DNA of 47,725 bases from Folioceros fuciformis. Its lineage: Eukaryota > Anthocerotophyta > Anthocerotopsida > Anthocerotales. Positions 33,729-44,296 of the stretch are shown piece after piece. A program made the position numbers and the translations under genes. The notes under the pieces are model-generated. The model made no database searches. It was not told the origin of the DNA and worked only from the letters and a program-made list of their open reading frames with translations. Position 1 is the stretch's first letter. Each line of letters opens with the position of its first letter. Location: assembly GCA_049999805.1 (NCBI GenBank), contig JBNGIO010006247.1, positions 1-47,725 on the forward strand, written 5' to 3'.

Positions 33729-33758
33729 ACCACTCCCCTATGAAGGTAAATTGGCCTT

Positions 33759-33770
33759 TAAGGGGGCAGT
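33759..33770 (+). other. Polypurine tract of Copia-1
   Basis: The purine run aaggggg and a short cagt tail directly precede the 3' LTR and would prime second-strand synthesis. Confidence 0.8.
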
Positions 33771-34152
33771 TGTAGGGTTATTAAAGCCTAATGTGCTTAG
33801 ACTAATGTGATTAGTCTAGTTAGACTAATGTGATTAGTCTAGTNNNNNNNNNNAGTTAGACTAATGTGATTAGTCTAGTTAGACTAATGTGATTAGTCTA
33901 AGATTAGTGTCTAATTAAGTATCATTAGTTTAGATTAGCTTAAGCTAATCTTTAGGAAGCTTCCTGCATAGCTTCCTGTGAGCTTCTTGTGAAGCTTCCT
34001 TGGGAGCTTTTCTAGAGGGTATAAATACCCTCTTGAGCTCCCTTTGCAATAGAGCTGTGAGAGACACTATGAGACCTCTCTTTCTCCTCTCCTCCTCTCC
34101 TCCTCTCTTCTTCTCTCCTCTCCTTCACCATGCTCCTCTATCGACCCTTTCA
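33771..34152 (+). repeat. 3' LTR of Copia-1 with expanded palindrome array and assembly gap
   Basis: Relative to the 5' LTR, the motif agactaatgtgattagtct (8 bp arms, 3-nt loop) is expanded to at least five 22 bp copies around ten Ns at 33844-33853. This LTR keeps the tataaata box near 34019. The true array length is unknown because of the gap. Confidence 0.92.
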
Positions 34153-34157
34153 GTACC

Positions 34158-34420
34158 TTTATTTGAGAAGAACCATGCAAAACAGATGGATCTACTAAGA
34201 GCTAATGAGAAGCCCAAACAGGCTAGGCATCAACAAGTCTTAGAACTAGGGCGAGAGAAGATAGCAACACATGTTGCTACATAACAAAAAAAGATAGACT
34301 GCAATTTTGAGATTGGTAGGGGCATGTTGTTAGCAATGACTGAGCTTTCATGTAGTATTCGGAATTTAGGAGCTTCTTTAATAGAAGCTGCCCAAATTAA
34401 AAATGGAAATAGAAAATAAG
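34158..34420 (+). pseudogene. Myb/SANT-like ORF, 3' part after the Copia insertion
   Basis: Taking one copy of the target site, the frame before 29041 continues here (LFEKNHAKQMDLLRANEKPK), passes a TAA at 34281 and goes on in frame (FEIGRGMLLAMTELSCSIRN) to a stop near 34418. A charged helical C terminus is usual for the Harbinger accessory protein. Confidence 0.6.
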
Positions 34421-34550
34421 TGAATATCTAGCTTCGCCCTTCTTCCTTCATGATTTGGGAACTTTATTAAGTGCTCTTGTCCATACACATTCTAGCTATA
34501 GTCTTCTTATATGTTTGTAATGCAGTCTTGTTCTTTTTGCGTAATACATG

Positions 34551-34698
34551 CATTAAAGCAGCTCGTAATCTATGTCCTTCTGGGTTGCCTAGGTTTATTG
34601 GATTATGTACCATTTTTGGTACTTCATTAAAGCAGCTCGTAATCTATGTCCTTTTGGGTTGCCTAGGTCTATTGGATTACGTATCGTTTTTCATACTT
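34551..34698. repeat. 74 bp tandem duplication
   Basis: Two copies (34551-34624 and 34625-34698), beginning cattaaagcagctcgtaatc, lie at the 3' end of the Harbinger transposase gene and differ at several positions. Confidence 0.85.
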
Positions 34699-34699
34699 C

Positions 34700-35940
34700 A
34701 TTCTCAATGTCCTATGTAGGTAATAGACTTGGGAGCAATTCATCTCCTCCATCAATTCTAATATTGTGCAATATTGCACATGCATAAGAAACCCCGATGA
34801 AGTAGTTGATATTCCCCTGCCAAATTTTTCTTTCTAATATTTACCATACTTTTTTCAATGCTCCAAAAGTAGCTTCAACAACCATTATTGTGGACAAATG
34901 CTTGTAATTAAAGGACTCCATATTACGCAATAGAACTCTTTCTAAGAAAAGAATAACAAGCCAAGGTAATAAAGGATAACCTGTACCACCTATTATGTAT
35001 TTTCTTACGGCTTATTCTTGTGGCGTTTATGGTGGGTTTCCTCAACTAAGGCTTTTGCGCTTAAGAGGGTGGTGCTTGGTGGCCCTTCGGCCTCGGTGCT
35101 ACAACGCCTTGGTCTCCATGACCGTAAGCTCTCATCATTTCTCACGTAGCTTCGGACTGGGCATATGGCTAGTGGGGCTTACTTTAGGAGATTCAACATT
35201 GCAGAGGATCCTTTTTGTCAGAAATGCAGGTCTTCAGAAGAAACTCGTCACCACATCCTTGGCCACTCGCAACACTTGGATCCAGATGTTTCAAGGCTCT
35301 TACTACGATATCCGCCAACTTCTTAGTGTTCCCAAACTCAGGGAAAACCTTCTCTCTTACTTCAAGGCGATTGACGATTACTTAACTTAGGCTTATTGAC
35401 ATAGCTATCTAGATTTGCTATTTTTTTTTGCTCTAATCCTCTTTCTTTTGCGCCACCCGGTCACAATGTCCAAGAATTTCTTGTCAAGCCCTACAATTGC
35501 TTGCATTGCCATAGTATAGTCCTTGTACCATCCACAATATTCACACAAGTTTCCGCGCACGACAAGCTTCATCTGGAAGTGAGTTGCATCTATGGCCCCA
35601 CAACAATTGATAAAACCTTGTTTCTCCTTAAACCCATCCTTCACCACTCTTAGTTCTTCTCCTTTTGGTCACTGTAGATGATGTGTAGCTTGTCGAATGA
35701 AGGCCACAATAAACCTACATGTCACTTCACATGCGGTGCTTCGACCAATACCAAACGTTTCACTAATTGACAAAAAGAGTCACCTATTGCCTTCTCAAAG
35801 CAATAACCACTGGTTTATGAACTGGGATAAACACGACAAAGCTGTAAAGGGCTGAATGAAGCCCAAGAGGGTGAATGCCTCTAGAAACTCAGATTGGTCT
35901 TGGACATGCGTTGCAATCCCCGCTTTTAGGCCCATACGCT
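34700..35940 (-). pseudogene. PIF/Harbinger DDE transposase, interrupted by a LINE fragment
   Basis: On the minus strand, about 35940-35446 encodes a helical N-terminal part (ETFGIGRSTACEVTCRF), then a stop where the family has Trp (HLQ*PKGEE), then the first catalytic Asp in INCCGAIDATHFQM and MAMQAIVGLDKKFLDIVTGW. The C-terminal part resumes at about 35008: KYIIGGTGYPLLPWL, then VVEATFGALKKVW with the catalytic Glu, and ACAILHNIRIDGGDE, ending near 34740. The segment that should carry the second Asp is missing at the LINE insertion (35009-35445). The gene faces the Myb-like ORF, so the two element genes converge. Confidence 0.8.
35009..35445 (+). mobile_element. 5'-truncated LINE fragment (C-terminal zinc-knuckle region)
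   Basis: Plus-strand frames read KLSSFLT*LRTGHMASGAYF and DPFCQKCRSSEETRHHIL, the C-x2-C...H-type knuckle near the end of many LINE reverse-transcriptase proteins. The fragment lies inside the Harbinger transposase and ends in a T-rich run (about 35420-35429). No clean target-site duplication is visible, and some transposase sequence is missing at the junction. Confidence 0.65.
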
Positions 35941-36715
35941 GTAAAATTGTTGTTCAACCATGGACATTCGGCCATATGCAAGTGCTATAATAGGGGACTC
36001 TCTATCTCAGGAATGGTGTGACACTCGGGTAACACGCCCACAATGTGCAGTTCTGTACCCATGGAATACACCATCCGTGCCAGTGTCTTCTTTGTTGTTT
36101 TACAATATTGGGCGAATCCATGTTGGAGAACCAAAGTCTGGGTCTGATAGTGAGGAGACATGCTCCCTGTTCACATCCGCCATCCCACTTTTGTATGGAC
36201 CCATGATCTCCCCACCTTTGAATATGGAAACCCGTCTTCAACATGGAAGCTGTGAGTCGGAAGACCTCGGCCGGCCGGCACTTTCTACCGCCCCACTTGC
36301 ATAATGAAGGCAGGTCTACATATTCGGATGTGGACAGTGCGAGGATCATGTGCTACAACCCATTGCTACCGAAACTCATTACACAACTGTACATAATTCA
36401 GACAAAATTATGTCATAGTAGCACTAACGACATTACAAATGGTAATGGATCATGTTCATTGTTTCAGTGCACTCCTAACATTGTGACTATCTACCGTCAT
36501 CTATCTTATCCATGCTAATGGGTTTAGTCGATTACAACCCTCGCCCACTAACGGAAGGCAATGCCAGCTTCTCACTATCAAGGACACTCGATGTCCCAAG
36601 GTCAAGGTGTGTGCCAATGGTTCATCCCAAAATGGCATGCCACCCCGTTGCACCCGCGGCCGCTTCTTGGTAACCTACATACAGGCACGCAGAGGCCTTT
36701 GCCGACAAGCATCTA
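35941..36715. other. No supported gene
   Basis: Overlapping short frames only. The right end of the Harbinger-like element should be near here, but no terminal inverted repeat was found by eye. Confidence 0.35.
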
Positions 36716-37570
36716 CTATGACTCATCATCACTGATTGTCGTCTGCAAGTTACTTGGGGGTTCTATCATCCCACACAACTCATGGAGTTTGTCTCGAATC
36801 CCCCTTTTATCAGTAGCATAAAGATGCTTTCTTGTTGTGAGGTTGAAATCGTAAAAGAGGATAATAGTCTCATCCATAAACATTTCTTGAACATTTTTGG
36901 GGTACTTGGCCTTCTGCCCTTGTTGTCTTGCCCTATCGCCATTATGCGTTCTATTGCTTCTCACAATGAATTTTTCTACATACTTCCCTTCATATGCATC
37001 TGTATGTTTAGTTTAGTACCAATGGACGAGCAAGCTTGGCCTAGCAACTTCCACTTGCACTTCCTCCACTTTTCCTATTCAGAAAGGCTGGTTGTGTGTA
37101 TCTGTGCAACATGGTGTAGCGATGAACATTCCCTCCCGTATTTCAGACACATCACCGTTCACGCAGCCCATCTGTTGTTGCTGTTGTATGGGCCGCCGGT
37201 AGTTGCCTATATACATGTACCTCCGTGGGAGTTCCTTCAACACTACCTCTTCAAGATATGTTTCATCAAGCACTTACAATGGTTCAATAGTCTCCTCAGT
37301 TGCATCCCTCAAAAACCATTTCCACGGAACTTATAGAGAGCTTTATTTTGTTCTCTACCATGACTGCTACTGCATGTTGGTTTCCCCAAAACTCATCATA
37401 CCACAGCCTGTCTTGCATAGAGATGTATGTAGGCAACTCGGCAAGGCCCTCCTTCAAGTGGGTAACCTTGGTTACCGGTTGCATATTAGTATCACTTCCT
37501 TTCTTGCCCCTTGTTTAAAGAGAGAGGAGTGGTGCAAAAGAGACAGTGGCCATGAGGACAAATTTCAAAA
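36716..37570 (-). pseudogene. Unidentified decayed coding segment
   Basis: Minus-strand frames look like successive parts of one protein. They are MQPVTKVTHLKEGLAELPTY and DRLWYDEFWGNQHAVAVMVE (37484-37300), FLRDATEETIEPL*VLDETY with ELPRRYMYIGNYRRPI (37325-37080), and GKYVEKFIVRSNRTHNGDRA with VQEMFMDETIILFYDFNLTT (about 36990-36800). At least two frame changes and a TAA at a probable CAA codon show decay. No family is recognised. It may belong to a further mobile element, as everything around it does. Confidence 0.35.
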
Positions 37571-37585
37571 ACTCCAGGCCTCCTT

Positions 37586-37761
37586 TGATACTAAACCTTC
37601 TAACATAGAACACAAGAGAATGTTGTATATCAAAAGTAAAAATGTTCAATAAACAATAGTCTTATATAGTCTTAAGTAAACCCTAGGTTAAACTAACTAG
37701 CCTAACTTGTGAGGTTAACTAACCAAGAGTTAACTAACTAGGGGTTAACTAAACCCTAGCA
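37586..37761 (-). repeat. 3' LTR of Copia-2
   Basis: 176 bp, beginning TGCTAGGG and ending TTAGTATCA on the minus strand. It is longer than the 5' LTR by a local duplication of a ttaactaact-type motif near 37725-37750. Confidence 0.9.
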
Positions 37762-37870
37762 TCCCCTCTTAACCGAACAAGTTAAAGACAGGAGAAGTTA
37801 TTGAGCACACACGCGGAGGCTGTGTTCGACGCTTGAGCTTCTCAGGCATGGCATGAGGAGACTGTGAAGC

Positions 37871-38319
37871 ATGGGGATATCTATCCCCCTTGCGCTGGTC
37901 ACTCTGAGCATCATAGGTGTTATTGGAGTTGCGTTGTTGCTACCATGGCTTGGTCGATCAGCACAGCCCCCAGCAGCCAGAGACGACCAAGAGAAGAGTC
38001 TGTGGAAAGAAGTACCATCACCGAAGAGGAGAAGCTGAGGAGGAACTATTGGCCATCGTAGGTGGACAGAGCCCTAATCGAGCACCTCCTTCGGACCAAG
38101 AAAGCATGCGAGGAGCTAGAGGAAATGCTGAAATCTACCAAGGCCAAGACTCTGGAAGTGCGGAACTTGGTTGCATCTACTCCAGCCAGAGACACACACT
38201 CGCCCTCACTATTAGATGTTGAGATCAGAGTTCTCGTTTGCGAGCTAAGGAGGCTCGGCTATGTTGGCCAAGTCGACGAGGGAGAGGCACACAGTCAGCT
38301 CCGCGTTGTGGAGAGGTAG
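37871..38319 (+). pseudogene. Antisense ORF in Copia-2: membrane anchor plus coiled-coil-like region
   Basis: On the strand opposite to gag-pol, an ATG at 37871 opens a frame with a strong hydrophobic segment (IPLALVTLSIIGVIGVALLL, about residues 5-24) and a polar part ending near 38038. The overlapping frame then reads TITEEEKLRRNYWPS, a TAG at 38059, and VDRALIEHLLRTKKACEELE EMLKSTKAKTLEVRNLV-type heptad-rich sequence to a stop at 38317. One frameshift would join the anchor and helical parts into about 145 residues. It lies between RNase H and the 3' LTR. It could be a captured host gene or an additional retroelement ORF. The family is unknown. Confidence 0.45.
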
Positions 38320-38519
38320 GTCTGCTGAAGACAGCCCACGACTGAGTGGTTGTCGATAAGCTTCATCCACTGAACTATCTTCAAGCTAACACGCTGTTGT
38401 ACACTTGTAGAGAAGAACATAGCACAGAGATAGCGAACACAACTGCAGCTTGGGAGTACTAACCTTGTGCTGCCCTTAGACTACAGTAGGCAGGCTTCTA
38501 GGATCTGGTAGGAGTAGGT

Positions 38520-41500
38520 GAGACAAACTCCCTCAACCCCAAGGCTGCTAAGTGTTTAAAGTGTTTCTGTCTGGACAGACCTTTAGTAAACAGATCAGCT
38601 GTATTCTTGTCTGTGCTAACATACTGCACCTTCACAAGTCCTCATTCAGCCACATCCCTAATCTAATGGTGGTACAACTCAATGTGTTTGGTACGGGCAT
38701 GGAAACGGGGGTTGGAAACCAAGGCAATGGCAGACATGTTGTCACAAAACAAATCAGTTGGTCCAGGCTGAGGTAAGTGAAGAGACTCAAGAAACTAACG
38801 CTCCCACTCTATTTCCTTACAGGCCTTTGTTAAGGCCTTGTACTTAGCCTCTGTGGACAAAAGAGCTAAGGACGTTTGCTTTTTGCACGACCAGTTGACA
38901 GAACCTGAGGCTAGTAGGCATGCATAAGCGGACAAGCTCTTACGAGAATCTGCATCCGAGGCCCAGTATACGTCGACAAAGGAAGTAAGTAAAAATTATC
39001 TCTTGCCACTGCTTGTGTAATGTAATCCATAACTCCAAGTTCCACGCAGGTAACAATACACACACTTAACTACTGCCCAGTGGGATCTGCCTGGATTCTT
39101 CAGGAATTGAGAGACCATACTCACAAAATAGCTGATGTCAAGAAACAGCAAGAAACATTAGGCAACCCACGGCTTCAGCATAAGGCACTCCAAGCATATC
39201 CAACTCCTCCTCAGCAGTTTGAGGGGATTGCTGAAAGGTCAGCTTTTCCCCCATTGCTGAAGGTGTGGCAACTGGACGAGCCTCATGTAAGTTGAATCGT
39301 TTTAAAATATCCTTTAAATACTTAGTCTGGTCCAGAATGACTGTTCCTTGAGATCTATCTCTGAGAATCTGGATACCCAAACAATATTGCAATGGCCCTT
39401 GATCAGTCATTTTGAATTCTGACCTAAGCAAGTCCTTGATCTTATTGAGTTGCGAGATGCTATTGCTCAGGAGGATTGCATCATCAACATAGAGAGCAAG
39501 CACCACAAATAGTCCAGCATCAGCAAGATAAAAGACATTAGAGTCAACTGAGGACTGAACAAAGCCAGACTTGCGCATAAACTTCATTATGCGTTTATAC
39601 CAGGCTTGAGGTGATTGTTTAAGTCCATAAAGTGTTTTTAGCAGTTTGCACACTTTATGAGGCCATCATTTACTAACGAACCCCTCTGGCTGGTGCATGT
39701 AGAGCTCTTCCTCAAGCTCACCATGAAGAAACGTGGTGCACGCATCCATCTGATGCAACTCAAGATCAAACTCAGCTGCCATAGCTAGCAGGATCCTTAC
39801 TGAGGGGGACTTCACAACTGGCAAGAAAGTATCTCCATAGTCAATCCCAGGAATCTGGCTAAACCCCCTCGCAACCAACCTGGACTTATATCTTGAGACC
39901 ATCAGCATTCAATTTTGTTTTGAAAACCCATTTACATGAGATAGGCTTGCGGCCAGGTGGTAAGTCAGCTAACTCCCAAGTGTCGTTCTTCATTAGGGAG
40001 TTGAACTCATCATCAATGGAGACACGCCAATGCTTCCTGTCAGGACCATTAAGCGCTTCTTCATAGCTCTATGGATCAGGCCTAACCTCAGGTACGTGCA
40101 CATCTGTAACATGAGCTGATTGTCTTCTAAAATCAATGAAGTGATATGGTGTCTCAACCCAATTTTCACGTGCTTTGTGTTCTCTCGTAGGGTAGCGAGA
40201 TGAAGGGGGCTCCTCAACAGCATTCTGATCTACAGAAGCATCATCTCCTGCATCTGAAGTAGCACCACCCACAGCAAGTTCATCTAAAACATGTGAGTCA
40301 ATCGACTGGACAGACTAATAATCTCCTTCATCCTAAACTATTACATAATCTGGATTGGCTGCATCATCGTGAACTGCCTCATTATCCTCATCTTGAACAG
40401 GGTCTAACTCAGCTGCTACAGAAGCATCAAGTTGTTCCTCACCGTTAGACTTAGGGTAGTTGTGAAACACTTGTGTTGGTTCTAAGTTTAAACCAGAAAG
40501 CACAGCATCACAAATACTGGTAGGATCTACTGGATAGAGCTGCTCTACAAAGGAATCTAAACAAGGAGAGGTGAATTCAGTGAAGGTAGCACTTCTGGAT
40601 AAGGTAATCCTTGACGTCACAAGATCCAGAAGTTTATAAGCCTTAGACTCTACAGAATAACCTACAAAAAGAAGAGGCTTAGACCTATCGTCTAACTTCT
40701 TTCTTTTATGTTCAGGAACAAGAGCAAAGGCAGGTGAACCAAAGACTTTCAAGTGGAGAAGACTAGGTTTTCTTCCCCAAAATGCCTCATATGGAGTTCT
40801 ACCTGGAAGAGCTGACGTGACCACCCTATTTAAGATGTAAGTGGCACACACAACTTCTTCTGCCCATAAAGACTTGGGGAGAGCAGACCATGACAGCATG
40901 CTCCTTACCATGCCCATTAGAGTCTGATTTTTACGCTCTATAGCTCCGTTCTGTTGCTGCAAATAAGGGACTGAACGTTGCCTAACTATGCCATGCGCAT
41001 TAAAGAGATCATCAAACTATCTGCCAGTAAACTCCCCTCCGTTATCAGTACAAAAGCACTTCACCAGCTGACCAGTCTATCATTGCACCATTTGTATCCA
41101 ACTGGAGATAGTCTCGAACACATCGCTCTTCAACTTGAGGGGAAAAGTCCATGGGTACCGAGAGTAATCGTCCGTCAAGGTAAGATAGTACTCCGCTCCT
41201 CCAAGCAACTTTACAAGCAGCTTTCCAGCAATGTCAACATGTATAAGCTCTAGAACTTGCTTTGCTTGGGTTGCTTGTTTGTTCTTAAAGGGCAGTTCTT
41301 TTTGCTTGGACAGGATACAAGAGCTGCAAGCTTCAAGATGCTTGAAACAAGGAGGTAATTGCTCACGGTAGCAAGAAGAGTTAGCCATCAAATCAAGTTT
41401 AGAACAATTAACATGGCCCAACCTAGCATGCCACAAATTAGCCTGCACATGAAAAGCAGTAAGCAAAGCTCTAACCTTTTACTTATGTACTGTGACAAGT

Positions 41501-41730
41501 TGGTCGAGATCATCTACTAGAATTGCTCGAGCAACATGACTCTTTGGATCTGTGAGATGATAGACATAGCAGGTTTTGTCTTCAAACCTAAACCCATACT
41601 GACGACTGCGAGCAATGGCCCTAATCGACAGAAGGTTTTTACTAATGTCTGGAACAAACAGCACATCCTCCAGCAATAAGGAAGACCCATCAAGAAGAGG
41701 TATGTTCATAGAGCCAAACCCCTTGACCTA
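38520..41730 (-). pseudogene. Copia-2 pol: protease end, integrase, reverse transcriptase, RNase H
   Basis: Minus-strand motifs in order are LLEDVLFVPDISKNLLSI (protease-linker, about 41680), LWHARLGHVNC...CSSC (integrase finger), LIHVDIAGKL, NGGEFTGR and NGAIERKNQTLMGM (DDE triad, about 41230-40930), and VFGSPAFALVPEHKRKKLD. Reverse transcriptase follows: KSRLVARGFSQIPGIDYGD, QMDACTTFLHGELEEELY, KTLYGLKQSPQAWYK and the catalytic YVDDA (about 39500). RNase H reads DADSRKSLSAYACLLASGSV, TKACKEIEWER and HARTKHIELYHH. Stops on the minus strand are TAG at 41728, 41077, 41017, 40333, 40315, 38795 and 38663, TAA at 41479, and TGA at 41080, 39666 and 38642. There are frameshifts near 39890 and 39140. 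Confidence 0.93.
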
Positions 41731-42985
41731 AACACCTCGTGAGTCGCCCACAAAAACTGAATGTGGTGATGTTTGCTTGTGAAATGTCGAGAGAAGAGCC
41801 CACGTTTGTTGCAGATGTGCGTCGTGGCTTTTGAGTCGACAAACCATTGTGAGGAATTCCATTTGGAAAGTGTCAGGCAGACTGTAAGGGCTGTAGCTGA
41901 ACTACCAGTCTTCGGCTGTGAGCTGTGATTAGAACCAGCAGACATCTTCTCTTTAGAAGTGGTATGAGCCTCCTGCTTGACTTCACGCTTAGGTTCACTA
42001 GCCTTCTTTTTGCGGCAGTCATGTTCCCAGTGCCCTGGGATCTGGCACCAATTACAGTTGCCTTGTCTTTTCGTCGAAGAGGATGGAGATGAGGTAAAAT
42101 CACTGGATTGCTTCTTGCCTCCTTTATTATCTTTCCCCTTCCAAGGTCCTTTGGCTTTAGTATATAGAACCTTGTCGCCTATGAAGCGAGTGCCTGACTT
42201 GCTCCGGCTTTGGCTTTGCTCCTCTTGCAGGAGTGCCCCAATAACTTCATTGATGTTCAAGGGGAAGGGTTGACCAGCAGCTATAGCTTTGTAGGAGTCA
42301 CGAAGAGCTGAATTCTGACTGGAAACAAAATTCTCGTAGGATGAAGGCAAGCTGGACAACAGTTGGGCAATCGCGTCCAAATCAGACATCTTGCTCCCTT
42401 GCGTGGCCAGTTGTGCCCGCAGGGTGCGCATCCGAGTGACGTGTGCCCAATAGAGTCCCCTTCTTTCATCCTCAAACCATAGAATTTGTTTCGTACAGAA
42501 ACCAAGGTAAGTATGTTGTTAACTTGGTAAGTCTTCGTGAGCTGATCTGAAACTTCAGCAGCTGTCTCTAGAAAGTCCACTTCAATTACTGTCACTTCAT
42601 CAAGTCCAGACAGTAAGATAGCAAATGCGACTTTGTTCCCCTTCTTCCACTTCTCAATCTCATCAGCTGATCCTAGTGGGTTCGATTTTGTAGGATCAAG
42701 AAGGGAGCCATCTACATACTCCCAGACATCACGAGCATTGAGGTTAGCTTTCATTCGAGCTCTCCAGCTCTCAAATCGGGATTGCTTTCCATCAAATCGA
42801 TCCTTCTCCTTAAACTCTCCTGAGTAACTATACATTATTGCAAGATTAGCCGAAGAAGGATTGGTCGCCATAGTGGTCGCCATAGTCTTGATGTTGCTCA
42901 CAGATGGCATGGGTGGGTTGGTGTATAACCAAGAGAAGACATCTTCCTCTGAATCACTATCACTATCAGCAGGGGACTTCAGCAT
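41706..42985 (-). pseudogene. Copia-2 gag and protease active-site region
   Basis: The start is the ATG at 42985 (MLKSPADSDSDSEEDVFSW). Capsid-like motifs are SRFESWRARMKANLNARDVW and KWKKGNKVAFAILLSGLDEV. A frameshift near 42440 leads into LSSLPSSYENFVSSQNSALR. The zinc knuckle CNWCQIPGHWEHDC lies near 42050. The protease site reads WFVDSKATTHIC, with Lys where the family has Gly, so it should be inactive. A further frame change follows near 41770. Confidence 0.92.
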
Positions 42986-43321
42986 AGCTTGGACTACAAA
43001 CGAGGACCAAAATGTACACTCGGGAGGAGACCAACCCAGAACTGAAGCGGTAAGCCAAAAGTGGAAGTTAGGTCAAAAGAAGTCTCAAAATAAAACAAAG
43101 CAACTTAACCCTAAAAACTTTGTCCCATGACAATAACTGACATGACTGCTTGTACCTGCAGGTGGACGTGGAAGGAATAGACCTATGGGCTGTAGACACC
43201 TGGAGCTCTATAGGTCTGACGGCTAACAACTATTTTTCTCACGAATGTTCGTCTAAATCTGCTGAACAGGAAGCTTCACAGACAGTCGCAAAAGATCTGT
43301 GAATTCCACTCATTCAAAAAA

Positions 43322-43735
43322 TCAGAAATGCATTGATCCTCCATTCTCCTGAGATGGAGCCTTAGGTGGGATCATTATTGGCACATATAGGGCAGCCACA
43401 GGTGGGCAAACTAAATAATCATGTGCTCCTTCTCTAGAATCGCCATGAACTCCAAGAAGAGTTGTAATCACTGACGAAAACTGCTGCAAGGCCATTGTAA
43501 CTTGTTCAAGTGCATATTTGATGACGAACATCCCAATTCCTGTGTTGGAAGAGACTCGCTGCAAAAGAGCCTGAATCTCCTTCTGTCTGTCATGAAATTT
43601 CCTGTCAAAATCGATGCTTGACTTCCTGTTAAAATACTGACATCCTCAATGGTGGTAACAAGTGTTACTTTTTCTACTCGACTCACCACTACTCGAAGGC
43701 TGTCTTAAAGAAGAGGAAGGGCGGCGACATGACAA
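43322..43735 (-). pseudogene. Leader ORF of Copia-2 upstream of gag
   Basis: A single minus-strand frame, broken by one TGA near 43643, reads from a Ser/Arg-rich start (RRPSSSLRQPSSSGESSRK) through a helical stretch (DRQKEIQALLQRVSSN; MFVIKYALEQVTMALQQFSS) to SQENGGSMHF and a stop at 43322, about 135 codons. It is in the same sense as gag and 340 bp upstream. No family is recognised. Such leader ORFs are not part of the standard Copia layout. Confidence 0.45.
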
Positions 43736-44093
43736 ACCCTATAGCCTAGAAAAATCTAGACAGGGGGTGTTTTCCCCAACATTGGATACATGGTACCTAT
43801 TTCTATTTTTCCGAGGCATTTCATAGTAGTGGATAGTTAAGGAATAGGCTGCCCAGATCCATTACAAACACTAAATGTGCTCTGCGCAGGCTGGCGAAGA
43901 AGAATTTTCAGCCAATCTCTACCTTCATATTCTGTGAGGGTGGAGGTGTTAGGTTTCGTAGAGCGGAGAGCTTTGGAAAATCATATACTTGGCAAAAAAT
44001 GATAATATATATTAAACAATCAACAAAAGGGTTAAGTACTCCATAGACTCAGTAGCTGTTCATTTGTGTCTATCTTATTAGGGCTAACTCCAG

Positions 44094-44121
44094 ATATATA
44101 TATATATATATATATATATAT
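44094..44121. repeat. (TA)n microsatellite in the Copia-2 leader
   Basis: About 14 perfect TA units lie between the primer binding site and the leader ORF. Confidence 0.95.
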
Positions 44122-44284
44122 GACCTATACTTAGCACATGAGTAAAACCCTAGTGACGTGGTTACATAGACCGGGTAGGGTCTTAACAGGAGGTAGGCTA
44201 AAAACGCTTCCTTCACTTGCTGTGCCTAGCACATTGTGTCCGAAGTGGATAGATTACAGCGAAAGACTCAGAGGATCAAACTCT

Positions 44285-44296
44285 GCTCTGATACCA
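44285..44296 (-). other. Primer binding site of Copia-2 (initiator tRNA-Met)
   Basis: The minus strand reads TGGTATCAGAGC immediately after the 5' LTR. Confidence 0.93.

Larger units (their letters stand above)
29042..34152 (+). mobile_element. Ty1/Copia LTR retrotransposon, non-autonomous by decay
   Basis: The element spans 5.1 kb: 5' LTR 29042-29284, primer site 29287-29298, gag, protease, integrase, reverse transcriptase, RNase H, a polypurine tract near 33759-33770, and 3' LTR 33771-34152. LTRs start TGTAGGG and end CCCTTTCA. Flanking target copies are gaacc (29037-29041) and gtacc (34153-34157), a 5 bp duplication with one change. The domain order (integrase before reverse transcriptase) defines Copia. 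At least six in-frame stops and one frameshift prevent expression of the polyprotein. Confidence 0.95.
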
